64,000 bases of DNA from positions 124,001 to 188,000 of the forward strand of contig JAJNNC010000010.1 in the NCBI GenBank assembly GCA_021730635.1. Reading direction: 5' to 3'. This stretch comes from Catalimonadaceae bacterium JC749. GTDB taxonomy: Bacteria > Bacteroidota > Bacteroidia > Cytophagales > Cyclobacteriaceae. Below, one piece after another: positions 44,292 through 52,383 of the stretch. The notes below the pieces were generated by a model. That model did not search any database. It saw only the letters and a list, made by a program, of their open reading frames with translations, and had not been told where the DNA came from. The position numbers and the translations under genes are program-made. Each line of letters opens with the position of its first letter. The first letter of the stretch is position 1.

Positions 44292-45134
44292 TTATAAGTG
44301 CTTAGTTTTTAACTTGATCTTACCCGTTAAAACTATTTCATCTGTAAGCTTCTCTATAACTTTATCATCTACAATAGTATATTTCTCTAAACTTTCCCTT
44401 AAGCCCTGTTGCCGGAAAAAAGTTAATTCTTTAGGAGTAAAAGGAGCATCTGAAATCTTTGGTATAATTTTAATATAACCATATTTTTTTGCTAATAACT
44501 TATAGCGATATCCAGACACTTTACTTAGTTGTATTAAGTTTGCCATATAAGAGGCAGAAATACCTTTATAATTAAAAGAAGAGAGGTTCTTAGCTTGCAA
44601 AGGAACTGATGAGTACTTATGTTTTCTTTTATTTCCTGCTAAGATCCTCCATCTTTGCATCCATTTAATTCGGTAGTATATTTTTGTGGCTGCGCACCAA
44701 GCACGAAATTGCTCTCTATTGGATAGATCATCCATGGTTAATGTGACAGATGTCTTTGCTGATAAGTTTAAAGTGCGCTTTAGATATTTGTAACTTCTAA
44801 TAAAGTAAATATTTGTCTTATTGTCATGTCCAAGGAACTTTGCCTTATATAACTTATTTAATGAACATTTCAGCGTTCTTACATCCTTAACTCCAATAAT
44901 TTTTTTTAGTAATTGAATCGTTATATTATGTTCGGGAAAACGGCCATTTGTAATAAGCTTTAGACTTAAAAATAGATGTAATTCATTGAAGGTTTTACCT
45001 TCAAAAGCCTTGCTTATTAGCTCTACTGGAACCGAACTGTAAAGCTTTTCAAAATCATTAAACCGAAAAAACTTTTCAGCTCCTAATTTTATTATTTGCT
45101 GATGTATACACTGCAATTCGTCATTACTAATCAT
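44292..45134 (-). CDS. Hypothetical island protein, possible DNA-binding (280 aa)
   Basis: A basic, soluble protein rich in Lys and Tyr. The frame permits a start at 45167, but ATG 45134 (MISNDELQC) follows an AAAGG at proper distance and is preferred. Segments such as LLKKIIGVKDVRTLKCSLNKLYKAKFLG and ASYMANLIQLSKVSGYRYK look like two winged-helix or HTH units. It lies downstream of the Xis-like gene on the same strand and may be an element replication or regulation factor. No named family is recognised. Confidence 0.6.
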   Translation of the reverse strand: MISNDELQCIHQQIIKLGAEKFFRFNDFEKLYSSVPVELISKAFEGKTFNELHLFLSLKLITNGRFPEHNITIQLLKKIIGVKDVRTLKCSLNKLYKAKFLGHDNKTNIYFIRSYKYLKRTLNLSAKTSVTLTMDDLSNREQFRAWCAATKIYYRIKWMQRWRILAGNKRKHKYSSVPLQAKNLSSFNYKGISASYMANLIQLSKVSGYRYKLLAKKYGYIKIIPKISDAPFTPKELTFFRQQGLRESLEKYTIVDDKVIEKLTDEIVLTGKIKLKTKHL

Positions 45135-45184
45135 AAGAATACCTTTAGACCAGTTGAAATATCCCATTCTAAGTTTAGCTACTG

Positions 45185-45484
45185 TTACTTTCCGAAAAGA
45201 TCTTCACTCACTTCAGTCCAAAGAAAAATCCTTCGCCCACCGACCATGTGAGAGCGGATTTTATTTTGCTTAACATAGTTGCGGATAGTTTGGCGACAGC
45301 GGCCCAACCTTTTGGCTAATGCTTTTTCATTAAGCCTTTCTTCTCTTTTCTCTTTTTCTCGTTTAATAAATTGTTCTCTCTCTGATCTCATCTTATCGAA
45401 TAGCTTCTCTGCTACTCTTTCTGCAAACTCCTCATTATCCTGAATTAAAATGAACTGGGGTGGAAAAGCTGTTTCTCTTCTCAT
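45185..45484 (-). CDS. Excisionase-like helix-turn-helix protein (99 aa)
   Basis: A 99-residue protein. The first half is a charged helix (FAERVAEKLFDKMRSEREQF and K/E-rich continuation). The second half (ALAKRLGRCRQTIRNYVKQN, then RRIFLWTEVSEDL) has the MerR/Xis-type HTH-plus-wing layout found in Bacteroidota element excisionases. Such proteins bend DNA at the att arms to promote excision by the integrase. Two GC-rich palindromes lie 58-93 bp before its start. It belongs to the integrase-side gene cluster on the minus strand. Confidence 0.75.
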   Translation of the reverse strand: MRRETAFPPQFILIQDNEEFAERVAEKLFDKMRSEREQFIKREKEKREERLNEKALAKRLGRCRQTIRNYVKQNKIRSHMVGGRRIFLWTEVSEDLFGK

Positions 45485-45541
45485 GATTTAAATATTAAAT
45501 TTTCAATGAGCTAAAATTGGAAAAACAGTTTGATGTTTTGT

Positions 45542-45577
45542 TTATCCCCGGGATAAGGTGTATCCCCAGGGGACACA
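45542..45577. promoter_or_regulatory. Two tandem GC-rich palindromes upstream of the Xis-like gene
   Basis: The first is TTATCCC-C-GGGATAA (45542-45556), perfect. The second is TGTATCCCC-A-GGGGACACA (45559-45577), with 8 of 9 pairs. TATCCCC repeats directly at 18-bp spacing (45543 and 45561). No T run follows, so a terminator is unlikely; an operator or nick/replication signal is more plausible. Confidence 0.55.
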
Positions 45578-45583
45578 AGAATT

Positions 45584-46699
45584 TTATATTTTTTTGAAAA
45601 TATCTATTAAATCAATTCTATCAGAGGGAGAATTATCTACTTGCAGTATCTTCTTAGCATATTCTTTGCCAATGTGCTTATAAAATCCTCTTCTTCCATC
45701 TTTGACAATGAAGTACTTAACTAGCCAAGGAATCAAATCCTTCCGATACTTATTTCTTAATTTTTCATTTATATAAAGTTGATATATTATGTCTCCGAGT
45801 TGGTTAGCATTACCTTTGAAAATGATAACAAACTGACTATTCTTTTCTTTTATGAATTTACTCTCATCACCATACAAAAGTGCTTCAAAAGCTTCTTTTT
45901 GATCTTTACTTACATAGTCAGGCACTAATTTATCAATAAGGCCAGGTACAATTGATGAAGGATCTTTAATTTCAAGGGATTGTATTGCATTGTCCACAGT
46001 GGTTGGAGTTCTAGTTTTTTGAAGCTCTTTCTCAAAGTAATAAAGTAAGGTGTTGATCAAAGTATCATTAAAAAAGCTATCTCCCTCAGCTTCTAGATTA
46101 TGAATTAATCGACCGATTCTCTCGTTTTTTTCTTTAGTTGGCAGTTCATTCAGAAATCCGAGTACAAAGCCTGATAAGTATTTTCCTAGATTTTGGTCTT
46201 TTATATCCTTTAGTCCTTTTATGAAGGGTTTTAATCCTTCTCCCAACGAATCTATGTGATAAAATAAGTGATCAACGGTTAAAGGGAACATGCCATCTAC
46301 ATCTACCATCATATATCCCCATTTCTTATGTTCTAGGAACTGGAGTACACTGCGCCTTATAGAATCTTTCCTTTCATTTTTACTATATAGAACATTTCCA
46401 AAAGCCTTAACTTCAATTAGTTGATTTTCATAATCATATTCTTCTTCGAGGATCTTGCCTAACATAGATTTTTTGGCTTCATATTCATTTTTGGGTAGTT
46501 TCTTAGCAAGAAAATTGTAAAATCCTTTTAATGTCTCAACTTCTAGATTAGAGGGTGTAGACAAGAATTGCTGTTTTACCTTTCCAAATATGATACTTTG
46601 CATTTCTTCATCTTGTATAACATCATATAAAATTTCCTTTACATCTTCTTCGTATTTTTTGAAAATATATTGTATCTCTTGGTCAAATTGATTTGTCAT
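45584..46699 (-). CDS. Hypothetical island protein (371 aa)
   Basis: A 371-residue soluble protein. ATG 46699 (MTNQFDQEIQYIF) is used; a TTG five codons upstream is less likely. The C-terminal part FVIIFKGNANQLGDIIYQLY and KDLIPWLVKYFIVKDGRRG recalls the W/F-x-G-x-x-x-x-L-x-x-L-I-Y-x-L element of RteC-like proteins common on Bacteroidota mobile elements. That likeness is loose, and no function is assigned. It starts 1 nt after the stop of a 35-codon ORF and lies downstream of the integrase, so all three are probably on one transcript. Confidence 0.65.
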   Translation of the reverse strand: MTNQFDQEIQYIFKKYEEDVKEILYDVIQDEEMQSIIFGKVKQQFLSTPSNLEVETLKGFYNFLAKKLPKNEYEAKKSMLGKILEEEYDYENQLIEVKAFGNVLYSKNERKDSIRRSVLQFLEHKKWGYMMVDVDGMFPLTVDHLFYHIDSLGEGLKPFIKGLKDIKDQNLGKYLSGFVLGFLNELPTKEKNERIGRLIHNLEAEGDSFFNDTLINTLLYYFEKELQKTRTPTTVDNAIQSLEIKDPSSIVPGLIDKLVPDYVSKDQKEAFEALLYGDESKFIKEKNSQFVIIFKGNANQLGDIIYQLYINEKLRNKYRKDLIPWLVKYFIVKDGRRGFYKHIGKEYAKKILQVDNSPSDRIDLIDIFKKI

Positions 46700-46700
46700 A

Positions 46701-46808
46701 CTAGTACCTATCAAATTTTATGTATGGAGTAACTGTAGCTTTACCCCCCGTGGCGTCCAATAAGGGAAATTGATTCTTAGCGACCGGGTAGGTTGGTTTT
46801 GAATTCAT
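46701..46808 (-). CDS. Putative 35-residue microprotein between integrase and the 371-aa gene
   Basis: The ORF reads MNSKPTYPVAKNQFPLLDAT and continues GGKATVTPYIKFDRY. It starts 16 nt after the integrase stop and ends 1 nt before the ATG of the next gene, so it fills the gap exactly. Its GC content is higher than the surrounding AT-rich DNA and its composition is protein-like. It may be a translational coupler or a small element factor. No family is recognised and no strong ribosome site is visible. Confidence 0.4.
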   Translation of the reverse strand: MNSKPTYPVAKNQFPLLDATGGKATVTPYIKFDRY

Positions 46809-46824
46809 GTAGAAAAAATTTCAA

Positions 46825-48249
46825 TTAGAATTCAGAAGCTATGGCCCTCAAATTATCTGTATCTAAATTACCTTTGATTAACGCTTGCTCTAATGCATCC
46901 TGCCCAGCATTTTCATACTTGAGCAAGGTTCTGGTGTCTGTGTGGTTTGTAAGCTTCATTACCATCAGCATAGACATACCAGATTCAAGAAGAAGAGTAA
47001 CAGCAGTACGCCTTGCCATATGTGCTGAAGCATATTCATGCAAAGGTTGATCAATTTTAAGTAGTTTTTTCCCACTGTATCTCTTGATCAAAACATTCCG
47101 GTTAAAGCCAACTACTCTAAATACTTCTTTGATGTATAGGTTGAATTTCTGATTGGTGATCTTTGGCAGATCGTAATCGTACTTTTTAAGTATAGTCAAG
47201 GCTGGAGCACAAAAGCCTACAAATGGCACTCTGGTAAACTTCTTTGTCTTATGAGCCTCAAATTCCCAGGCATTATTTTTAATATCCTCCTTTTTGAAGT
47301 TTTCAATATCACTCCAGCGCTGGCCAGTGTAACAACCGAAAACAAAAAGATCCTTTACCTTCTCTAATCTCTTATTGTTGCTTAAATCTAGGCTAAATAA
47401 ATACTCTAGTTCTTCCTTGGTGATGGTGACTATCTCTTTCTTATTATTCTGCTGTCTCTGATTACGGTCCCTTTTGAAAGGATAAGGATTGAAAGATTTA
47501 TTCTGATAGATGATATTGGTGTGATAGCCTCTTTCCAGTGCCCACTGCATAAAGAGCTTCAGAGTAGCTATATATTTTCCAATAGTATCATTTCTTAAAC
47601 CAATACCTCCTGACTGTACATTCTGCTTTTCATCTGTGAGATAGTGCAGGAATTTATCGTAAAACTTCATGTCTAGCTTTTCAAAGGTAAGGCCATAATG
47701 GTGCATCTCATTGAATTCTTTTAAGGCATGGAATACATTACGATACTCCTTTAAAGTACCTTTCTCATTGATAGTAGCTTTATAGGCTATGAATTCCTCA
47801 TAGTAATCAAAGAAGTTCTTTTTTCTAATAATAGGCTGGTGACCAATGACTACAGCTTTCAAAGCTTCTTCTACCTCTTCTATGGTAACAGCCTCTTTTC
47901 TGGCAGTAGTGTTCCGGTATGTGGTAATGATATTGTTCTTGAGCTTATCAAGCTTTAAATTAAGATCTATGCTACCAGGAAAAGACTTAGCACAGCCTTT
48001 TTTAAAATCCCACTTTTTAGGAATGACCTTTTCATCTGTTTTAAACCTTAGGATGTTGTTCCTGTCTAAAATAAAATGAATATAAATTCTTGTCTCCTTC
48101 GGATTGAGGAGGCTATCTATGGATTTACCCTGTTTCCTTCTTCTTTTGATTTCTTCACGAATAGCCAAATTTTCTTTCTTGGCTATCAAAGGATCTTTAG
48201 AACTTGATTTTTTGTAGGGGCGTAGGAGATTAAAATTAACAGAAGCCAT
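46825..48249 (-). CDS. int: Tyrosine recombinase (integrase) of the island
   Basis: A 474-residue site-specific integrase. An arm-binding/SAM-like N-terminal region (FFDYYEEFIAYKATINEKGT) precedes the catalytic domain. It contains Arg in GCYTGQRWSDI, the Lys/beta region AHKTKKFTRVPF, HMARRTAV (H-xx-R), LTNHTDTRT and the nucleophile Tyr in LLKYENAG, so all active residues are present. The frame extends to 48306, but that part runs through the arm-type repeat; ATG 48249 (MASVNFNLLRPY) is the better start. It is 185 bp from attR and points inward, as expected for an element integrase that recognises tRNA-Pro. Confidence 0.9.
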   Translation of the reverse strand: MASVNFNLLRPYKKSSSKDPLIAKKENLAIREEIKRRRKQGKSIDSLLNPKETRIYIHFILDRNNILRFKTDEKVIPKKWDFKKGCAKSFPGSIDLNLKLDKLKNNIITTYRNTTARKEAVTIEEVEEALKAVVIGHQPIIRKKNFFDYYEEFIAYKATINEKGTLKEYRNVFHALKEFNEMHHYGLTFEKLDMKFYDKFLHYLTDEKQNVQSGGIGLRNDTIGKYIATLKLFMQWALERGYHTNIIYQNKSFNPYPFKRDRNQRQQNNKKEIVTITKEELEYLFSLDLSNNKRLEKVKDLFVFGCYTGQRWSDIENFKKEDIKNNAWEFEAHKTKKFTRVPFVGFCAPALTILKKYDYDLPKITNQKFNLYIKEVFRVVGFNRNVLIKRYSGKKLLKIDQPLHEYASAHMARRTAVTLLLESGMSMLMVMKLTNHTDTRTLLKYENAGQDALEQALIKGNLDTDNLRAIASEF

Positions 48250-48288
48250 AGATGTTTCATTATGTTTCGAACAAGTTAACAAAATGTC

Positions 48289-48307
48289 GAAACATAGTCG
48301 AAACATT
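48289..48307 (+). repeat. Right copy of putative integrase arm-type site
   Basis: The same 19 bp as 28448-28466 (GAAACATAGTCGAAACATT), in the same orientation, directly upstream of the integrase start. A further half copy (GAAAC in TTATGTTTCGAACAAG, minus strand) lies close by at about 48261-48273. It is 127 bp from attR. Confidence 0.65.
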
Positions 48308-48434
48308 TTTTATACTTTTTTACTATGCTTTTTAACTTTAATTAACTTGAGAATTTTTGAAATGGCCTTTTTCTTTTAATTGGAAGTGATTATTATAAAA
48401 ATAGTAGTAAAACTTGAAAAGTAATTTAACCTAA

Positions 48435-48456
48435 GTTCGAATCCTGCCACCCCGAC
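48435..48456 (+). repeat. Right attachment core (attR), displaced 3' end of tRNA-Pro
   Basis: Identical to 28379-28400 over 22 bp. It contains only the T-arm 3' half and acceptor 3' strand of tRNA-Pro, so it is not a functional tRNA gene. Confidence 0.9.
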
Positions 48457-48465
48457 TTGATTATC

Positions 48466-48504
48466 AAGCACTTATAAGTTTTAATCTTATAGGTGCTTTT
48501 TTAT
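48466..48504 (+). terminator. Original chromosomal terminator of tRNA-Pro, displaced by the island
   Basis: A 13-bp stem AAGCACTTATAAG (48466-48478) / CTTATAGGTGCTT (48488-48500) with one T-G pair and a T tract (48499-48504). It stands right after attR, where the tRNA-Pro transcript would have ended before integration. Confidence 0.82.
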
Positions 48505-48537
48505 TTGCATACAATTGGACTTTAAAACGGATTAGCT

Positions 48538-48642
48538 GTTATTGGATCAGCTTGAGAAATTAGCCAATTTAAAATTCAAAGGGATATTATCAGATGAAGC
48601 GTTTGAATCAAAAAAACGGGAATTACTATCAAAGATATAGTT
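48538..48642 (+). pseudogene. Orphan SHOCT-like domain fragment
   Basis: A 34-codon open fragment without start codon: LLLDQLEKLANLKFKGILSD and EAFESKKRELLSKI. This is the length and pattern of a SHOCT oligomerisation domain (LEKL..LK..GI.S.EEFE.KK.ELL), normally found at protein C-termini. A stop lies directly before it, so it is likely the tail of a lost chromosomal gene next to the tRNA locus. Confidence 0.5.
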
Positions 48643-48967
48643 TATCCTTCTTCATATAATTACCATAATCTAACTTACCCATGGATCTCTAATGGAAATC
48701 TCTATGCTTAAGAATAAATTTTTTATAGAATATATAAGTGAAAATTAATTTGTGTAATTTAGTCTAATACTGGAAAGCTCCTTTCCAGAGAAATAGATAT
48801 GTGCGTGATGTGAATCATTAGCATATCCCATACTATTTCAATTAGCATATACTATGAGTAGGATAAGTACTATTCCTGTGTAGCTAAAATTAAGGTAGGG
48901 CGTCCCAGGCAATGCCGTAATACAATCCTCAAAGCTCAACCTCTACATACAATTGGAGATCTAAAAT
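48643..48967. other. Intergenic region before the prolyl oligopeptidase
   Basis: About 325 bp with no coding frame. It holds one perfect 8-bp hairpin CTGGAAAG-CTC-CTTTCCAG (48770-48788) without a T tract, possibly a leader or regulatory hairpin. Confidence 0.4.
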
Positions 48968-51052
48968 ATGACAACCTTGAGAACTATACTGCTTGCTACC
49001 TTATTGTTTTGCTGTTCCATAGCCTTAGCGCAAGAGTACTATGCTATCTCAGCTAAAGAGGTGGCAGCAATCGATACCTTTTATAGAAACTACATTATTG
49101 AAGATAGGTACAGGTGGTTAGAAGACCTGGACAGCCCGGAGACCCAGCAATGGACCAAAGAGCAATCTGCCTTAGCCAAAAAGTATTTGAACAAATGCTC
49201 CAACAATGTCTTCAGCTCTATTGATAAATACTCTTATGCAGAGTACAACCACCTAACAAAAAAAGGCAAATACTATTTTACCTATGCTTACTATCATAGC
49301 TTGAGAGTTCCAGCTTTATTTTATCAATCATCCCTTAAGGCAGAACCTAGGTTATTAGTAGATCCTAATTATATCTCCAGGAAAGACTTGATTAATTTAA
49401 CAGGATATTGGGTTTCAAAAGATTCCCGGCTAATGGCCTATCAATTTAGCAGAAATGGTAGTGATTGGCAGGAAGCTAAAGTTATTACTTTGAAATTAGG
49501 CATCCACCAAAAAGATCATTTGACAGGGTTGAAATTTTCAGACATCGCCTGGCAGGGAAATGGATTTTATTACTCAACCTTTTCTCAAGCAGACCGCTTT
49601 GGTCAGACACTGGGTCAGAAAGTGTTTTATCACCAAATCGGAAAGGACCAACAAGGGGATAGTCTCATTTTTATGAGAAATAATCCAGCCATTCTGTTTG
49701 ACTATAAAACCACCGCTGACGAAAGGTTCTTTGTTCTGAAGGAAATCAATCCACAAAAAGGGCTCATTAATATCTTCTATGCAGACGCTCAGGCTGATCA
49801 ACCACAGCTCAGGCCATTGTTAACAAATTTGAAAGATGAGATTGACATCCTAGACAGTCATCAAGGAAAATTGATAGCCATAACCTTTCATCAAGCCAAT
49901 AATGGAAGGATTGTAGCCATTGATCCTAAAAATCCCGCTAAATGGCAAGAGATTGCTCCAGAATTTTCAGAATCCCGTTTACTGGAGGCCATTCCCTTTT
50001 CCGATCGGATAGTGGCTATTTATCAAGTGAATCAACGACCCATTATCACCCTTTTCTCTTATACAGGAGAGATCCTCCACAGTTCAACCTTACCCATTGG
50101 GGCTTCAATAGCAGGCTTCAGTGGTGATTTTACTGATGAAGAACTGTTTTATTATTTACAGTCTTATACAGTTCCTCCTATCGTTTATAAGTTTAATATA
50201 GGAACTTTTGAAAAAAAACTGACGGAAAGAACAGCTGTTACCTTCTCATTTGAAGACATTGTCTATGAGGAGGTAGAATACCTTTCAAAAGATGGCGTGC
50301 CTATTTCCATGCTGCTTGTCTACAAAAAGGGCCTGAAACTCAATGGAAGAAACCCTACCATCTTAATGAGCTATGGGGGCTTTGGAATTGTAGCGCAACC
50401 TGCCTTTGAACCAGGGTTGGTTCATTTTATTACCCAAGGAGGATTATTTGCCTTTGCCAGTATAAGAGGAGGGGGTGAAAAAGGAGTAGCCTGGTCTGGA
50501 GCAGGAAAAGGGCGGTATAAACAAAACTCTTTTGATGACTTTATTGCTGCTGCGGAATTCCTGATTGCAAAAAACTACACCACCCAGCAAAAACTTGCCA
50601 TCACCGGAGTTTCTAATGGAGGGTTGGTGGCGGCCGCTGCTGCTATTCAAAGGCCTGATTTATTCAAAGCGGTAGTGCCTGTGGTGGCTCCTTTGGATAT
50701 GCTCAGATTCGAGAAATTTACCGTTGGTCATTGGCACAAAGAGGAATATGGCAGTGTAGAGGATAGTGTAAGTTTTACTCATTTGAAAGCCTACTCTCCC
50801 TATCACAATATAGAAGAAGCTACCAATTATCCAGCGATGCTGGTCATTACTTCTGAGAATGATGATAGAGTGCCTCCTTTTCACTCCTATAAATTTGTAG
50901 CTCGCTTGCAAAATAGAAAAGCTCAAAGCAACCCAATCCTATTAAAGATAGAAAAGCGATCAGGCCATGCTGGAGCATCCACACTGCTTTCATCTGTACA
51001 GGAAAAAGCTGACCTATATGGCTTCGTGATGCATCAATTAATGAAAGACTAA
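48968..51052 (+). CDS. Secreted prolyl oligopeptidase (S9A family)
   Basis: A 694-residue protein with signal peptide MTTLRTILLATLLFCCSIALAQ. A seven-bladed propeller region (about 100-430) precedes the alpha/beta-hydrolase domain, which carries nucleophile Ser549 in GVSNGG, Asp632 in SENDDRVPP and His667 in SGHAG, all in the order and spacing of prolyl oligopeptidases. The N-terminal DRYRWLEDLDSPETQQWTKEQ also fits the family. The enzyme cleaves short peptides after proline, presumably in the periplasm. It is a single gene with an inverted repeat right after the stop. Confidence 0.93.
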   Translation: MTTLRTILLATLLFCCSIALAQEYYAISAKEVAAIDTFYRNYIIEDRYRWLEDLDSPETQQWTKEQSALAKKYLNKCSNNVFSSIDKYSYAEYNHLTKKGKYYFTYAYYHSLRVPALFYQSSLKAEPRLLVDPNYISRKDLINLTGYWVSKDSRLMAYQFSRNGSDWQEAKVITLKLGIHQKDHLTGLKFSDIAWQGNGFYYSTFSQADRFGQTLGQKVFYHQIGKDQQGDSLIFMRNNPAILFDYKTTADERFFVLKEINPQKGLINIFYADAQADQPQLRPLLTNLKDEIDILDSHQGKLIAITFHQANNGRIVAIDPKNPAKWQEIAPEFSESRLLEAIPFSDRIVAIYQVNQRPIITLFSYTGEILHSSTLPIGASIAGFSGDFTDEELFYYLQSYTVPPIVYKFNIGTFEKKLTERTAVTFSFEDIVYEEVEYLSKDGVPISMLLVYKKGLKLNGRNPTILMSYGGFGIVAQPAFEPGLVHFITQGGLFAFASIRGGGEKGVAWSGAGKGRYKQNSFDDFIAAAEFLIAKNYTTQQKLAITGVSNGGLVAAAAAIQRPDLFKAVVPVVAPLDMLRFEKFTVGHWHKEEYGSVEDSVSFTHLKAYSPYHNIEEATNYPAMLVITSENDDRVPPFHSYKFVARLQNRKAQSNPILLKIEKRSGHAGASTLLSSVQEKADLYGFVMHQLMKD

Positions 51053-51496
51053 ATTTCAAGTTTAGATAAACTTGAAACCATTGAATGTAAATCGCTGTTA
51101 ATCAATTTTTTGCACTCATAAAGGCTGGTCTGTTTTGCACTGCTTTGCAGCCGAAAGTGTGTCTATTTTGAAATGGACACAGCCAAAACCAAGTAAAACC
51201 ATATGCAGAGAGAAGTACCCATCTCTGTCCGGATTATGGTCAACAGGATCACGGCAGAAGCCATTCATCATCATTACCTGGGGGGAAGATGAGCAGGGTA
51301 AAACCTTGAAAGAACTAGGGATTGTCACCATAAAGCAGTGAAGGATGAGCTGACCTGGGGTACCCGGATTAATGATTCCATTTATTCATTATTAAGCTTT
51401 TGTTTTTTCAAAATGGATTTCATAGTTTTTAAGGGATGAAATCTTCAGATATGTTGGCCATATAGTGGACAAAAAAACGCTGTAACTGCAAAAGAT
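51053..51496. other. Intergenic region upstream of the PUL sigma factor
   Basis: Contains a perfect 10-bp inverted repeat TTTCAAGTTT / AAACTTGAAA (51054-51077, 4-nt loop) just after the peptidase stop, probably an RNA-stabilising or terminating hairpin although no T tract follows. An open frame at 51135-51341 reads FIIITWGEDEQGKTLKELGI near its end and has some coding look, but no family is recognised and it may be a remnant. Confidence 0.4.
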
Positions 51497-52096
51497 GTGG
51501 TAGAAAAAGATGAAGTAATTAAACTTGAGATTGCCCATGGCAGTGAATATGCTTTTTCCATACTTTATGATGAGTATGTGAATTTGTTGTTTAATTATGG
51601 TCGTCAGATTACGGATCAAGAGCATTTGATTGAAGATAGTATCCAAGAAGTTTTTCTTACTATTTGGAATGGCCGCCAGAACCTGGAGTACATAAGGTCA
51701 TTAAAAGCATATTTAATGACTTGCTTTCGTAGGAGCTTGATGCACAACTTAAAATCTGAAAAAAGAAGAAGTTTGTTTCAAGTCGATATAATGACTAAAA
51801 CAACTGAGGCATCCATAGAAATGACAATTGTTGATAGTGAAGCAGTATCGGATAGGAATCTCAAGTTAAAAGAGGCGGTTAGCAAACTGGGCAAAAGGCA
51901 GCAGGAAGTTTTGTTCCTTATTTATCATGATTCACTCACGTATGAAGATGCAGCAAAAGTGATGAATCTTAGTACAAAGACTCTCTACAACCTGGTATAT
52001 GAAGCGATGAAAAAATTAAAATCGCTTCTTCTGAAGAACGTGATTTTCATCTCTTTTTACCTTTTATCAGTCATCGACTACAAAATCAAATTTTAA
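51497..52096 (+). CDS. ECF-type RNA polymerase sigma-70 factor of the PUL
   Basis: A 199-residue extracytoplasmic-function sigma factor. The sigma-2 region (AFSILYDEYVNLLFNYGRQI to IEDSIQEVFLTIWNGRQNL) and the sigma-4 helix-turn-helix (VSKLGKRQQEVLFLIYHDSL to DAAKVMNLSTKTLYNLVYEA) are clear. The start is GTG 51497; no in-frame ATG is close upstream. It is followed by a FecR anti-sigma gene and an STN-containing SusC, the usual set for surface-substrate signalling in Bacteroidota. It directs polymerase to the locus once released. Confidence 0.9.
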   Translation: MVEKDEVIKLEIAHGSEYAFSILYDEYVNLLFNYGRQITDQEHLIEDSIQEVFLTIWNGRQNLEYIRSLKAYLMTCFRRSLMHNLKSEKRRSLFQVDIMTKTTEASIEMTIVDSEAVSDRNLKLKEAVSKLGKRQQEVLFLIYHDSLTYEDAAKVMNLSTKTLYNLVYEAMKKLKSLLLKNVIFISFYLLSVIDYKIKF

Positions 52097-52383
52097 TCTA
52101 AGGGTAATGCATGTCTTATAAGCCTGAAATATGATTGGAACAAACGGGGAGCTTTTAGCAGCGATTACATGAAACCCTGCCTTTACTATTCTCTACCGTT
52201 TCAGTCAGGCATACGAATGTTTCTCTGCGTACAGATCAGTCAAGTAAATGGCTTTCTTAATCGATCCGGCTGGATTAACAGCTTGCTTAGAAAAGCTACC
52301 CGTCAGAAGGCAATAAAAAAAAAATTTCAAAAGAATAGGGAAAAATCCTCGATGAGATACTCTTAATAGATAAAAGCCATTTC

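Larger units (their letters stand above)
28379..48456. mobile_element. Integrated genomic island in tRNA-Pro (about 20 kb)
   Basis: The boundaries are the 22-bp direct repeat of the tRNA-Pro 3' end at both sides. Inside the right end sits a tyrosine recombinase gene; an Xis-like HTH gene is 1.3 kb further in. The cargo is an unknown two-gene pair, a four-gene restriction/defence operon and several unknown genes, plus one intact and two decayed IS copies. No relaxase, coupling protein, phage structural or replication-helicase gene is seen, so the element appears integrative but not self-transmissible, or dependent on a helper. The tRNA gene at the left end is whole and the right copy is only the 3' fragment, the normal outcome of tRNA-targeted integration. 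Confidence 0.88.

Noticed and set aside
28379-48456. Calling the island an integrative conjugative element or prophage
   Set aside because: No relaxase, type IV secretion, capsid, tail or terminase gene is visible.
51135-51341. 68-codon plus-strand frame before the sigma gene
   Set aside because: Some coding character, but no start context, no family and many competing frames; kept only as a possible remnant in the gap description.
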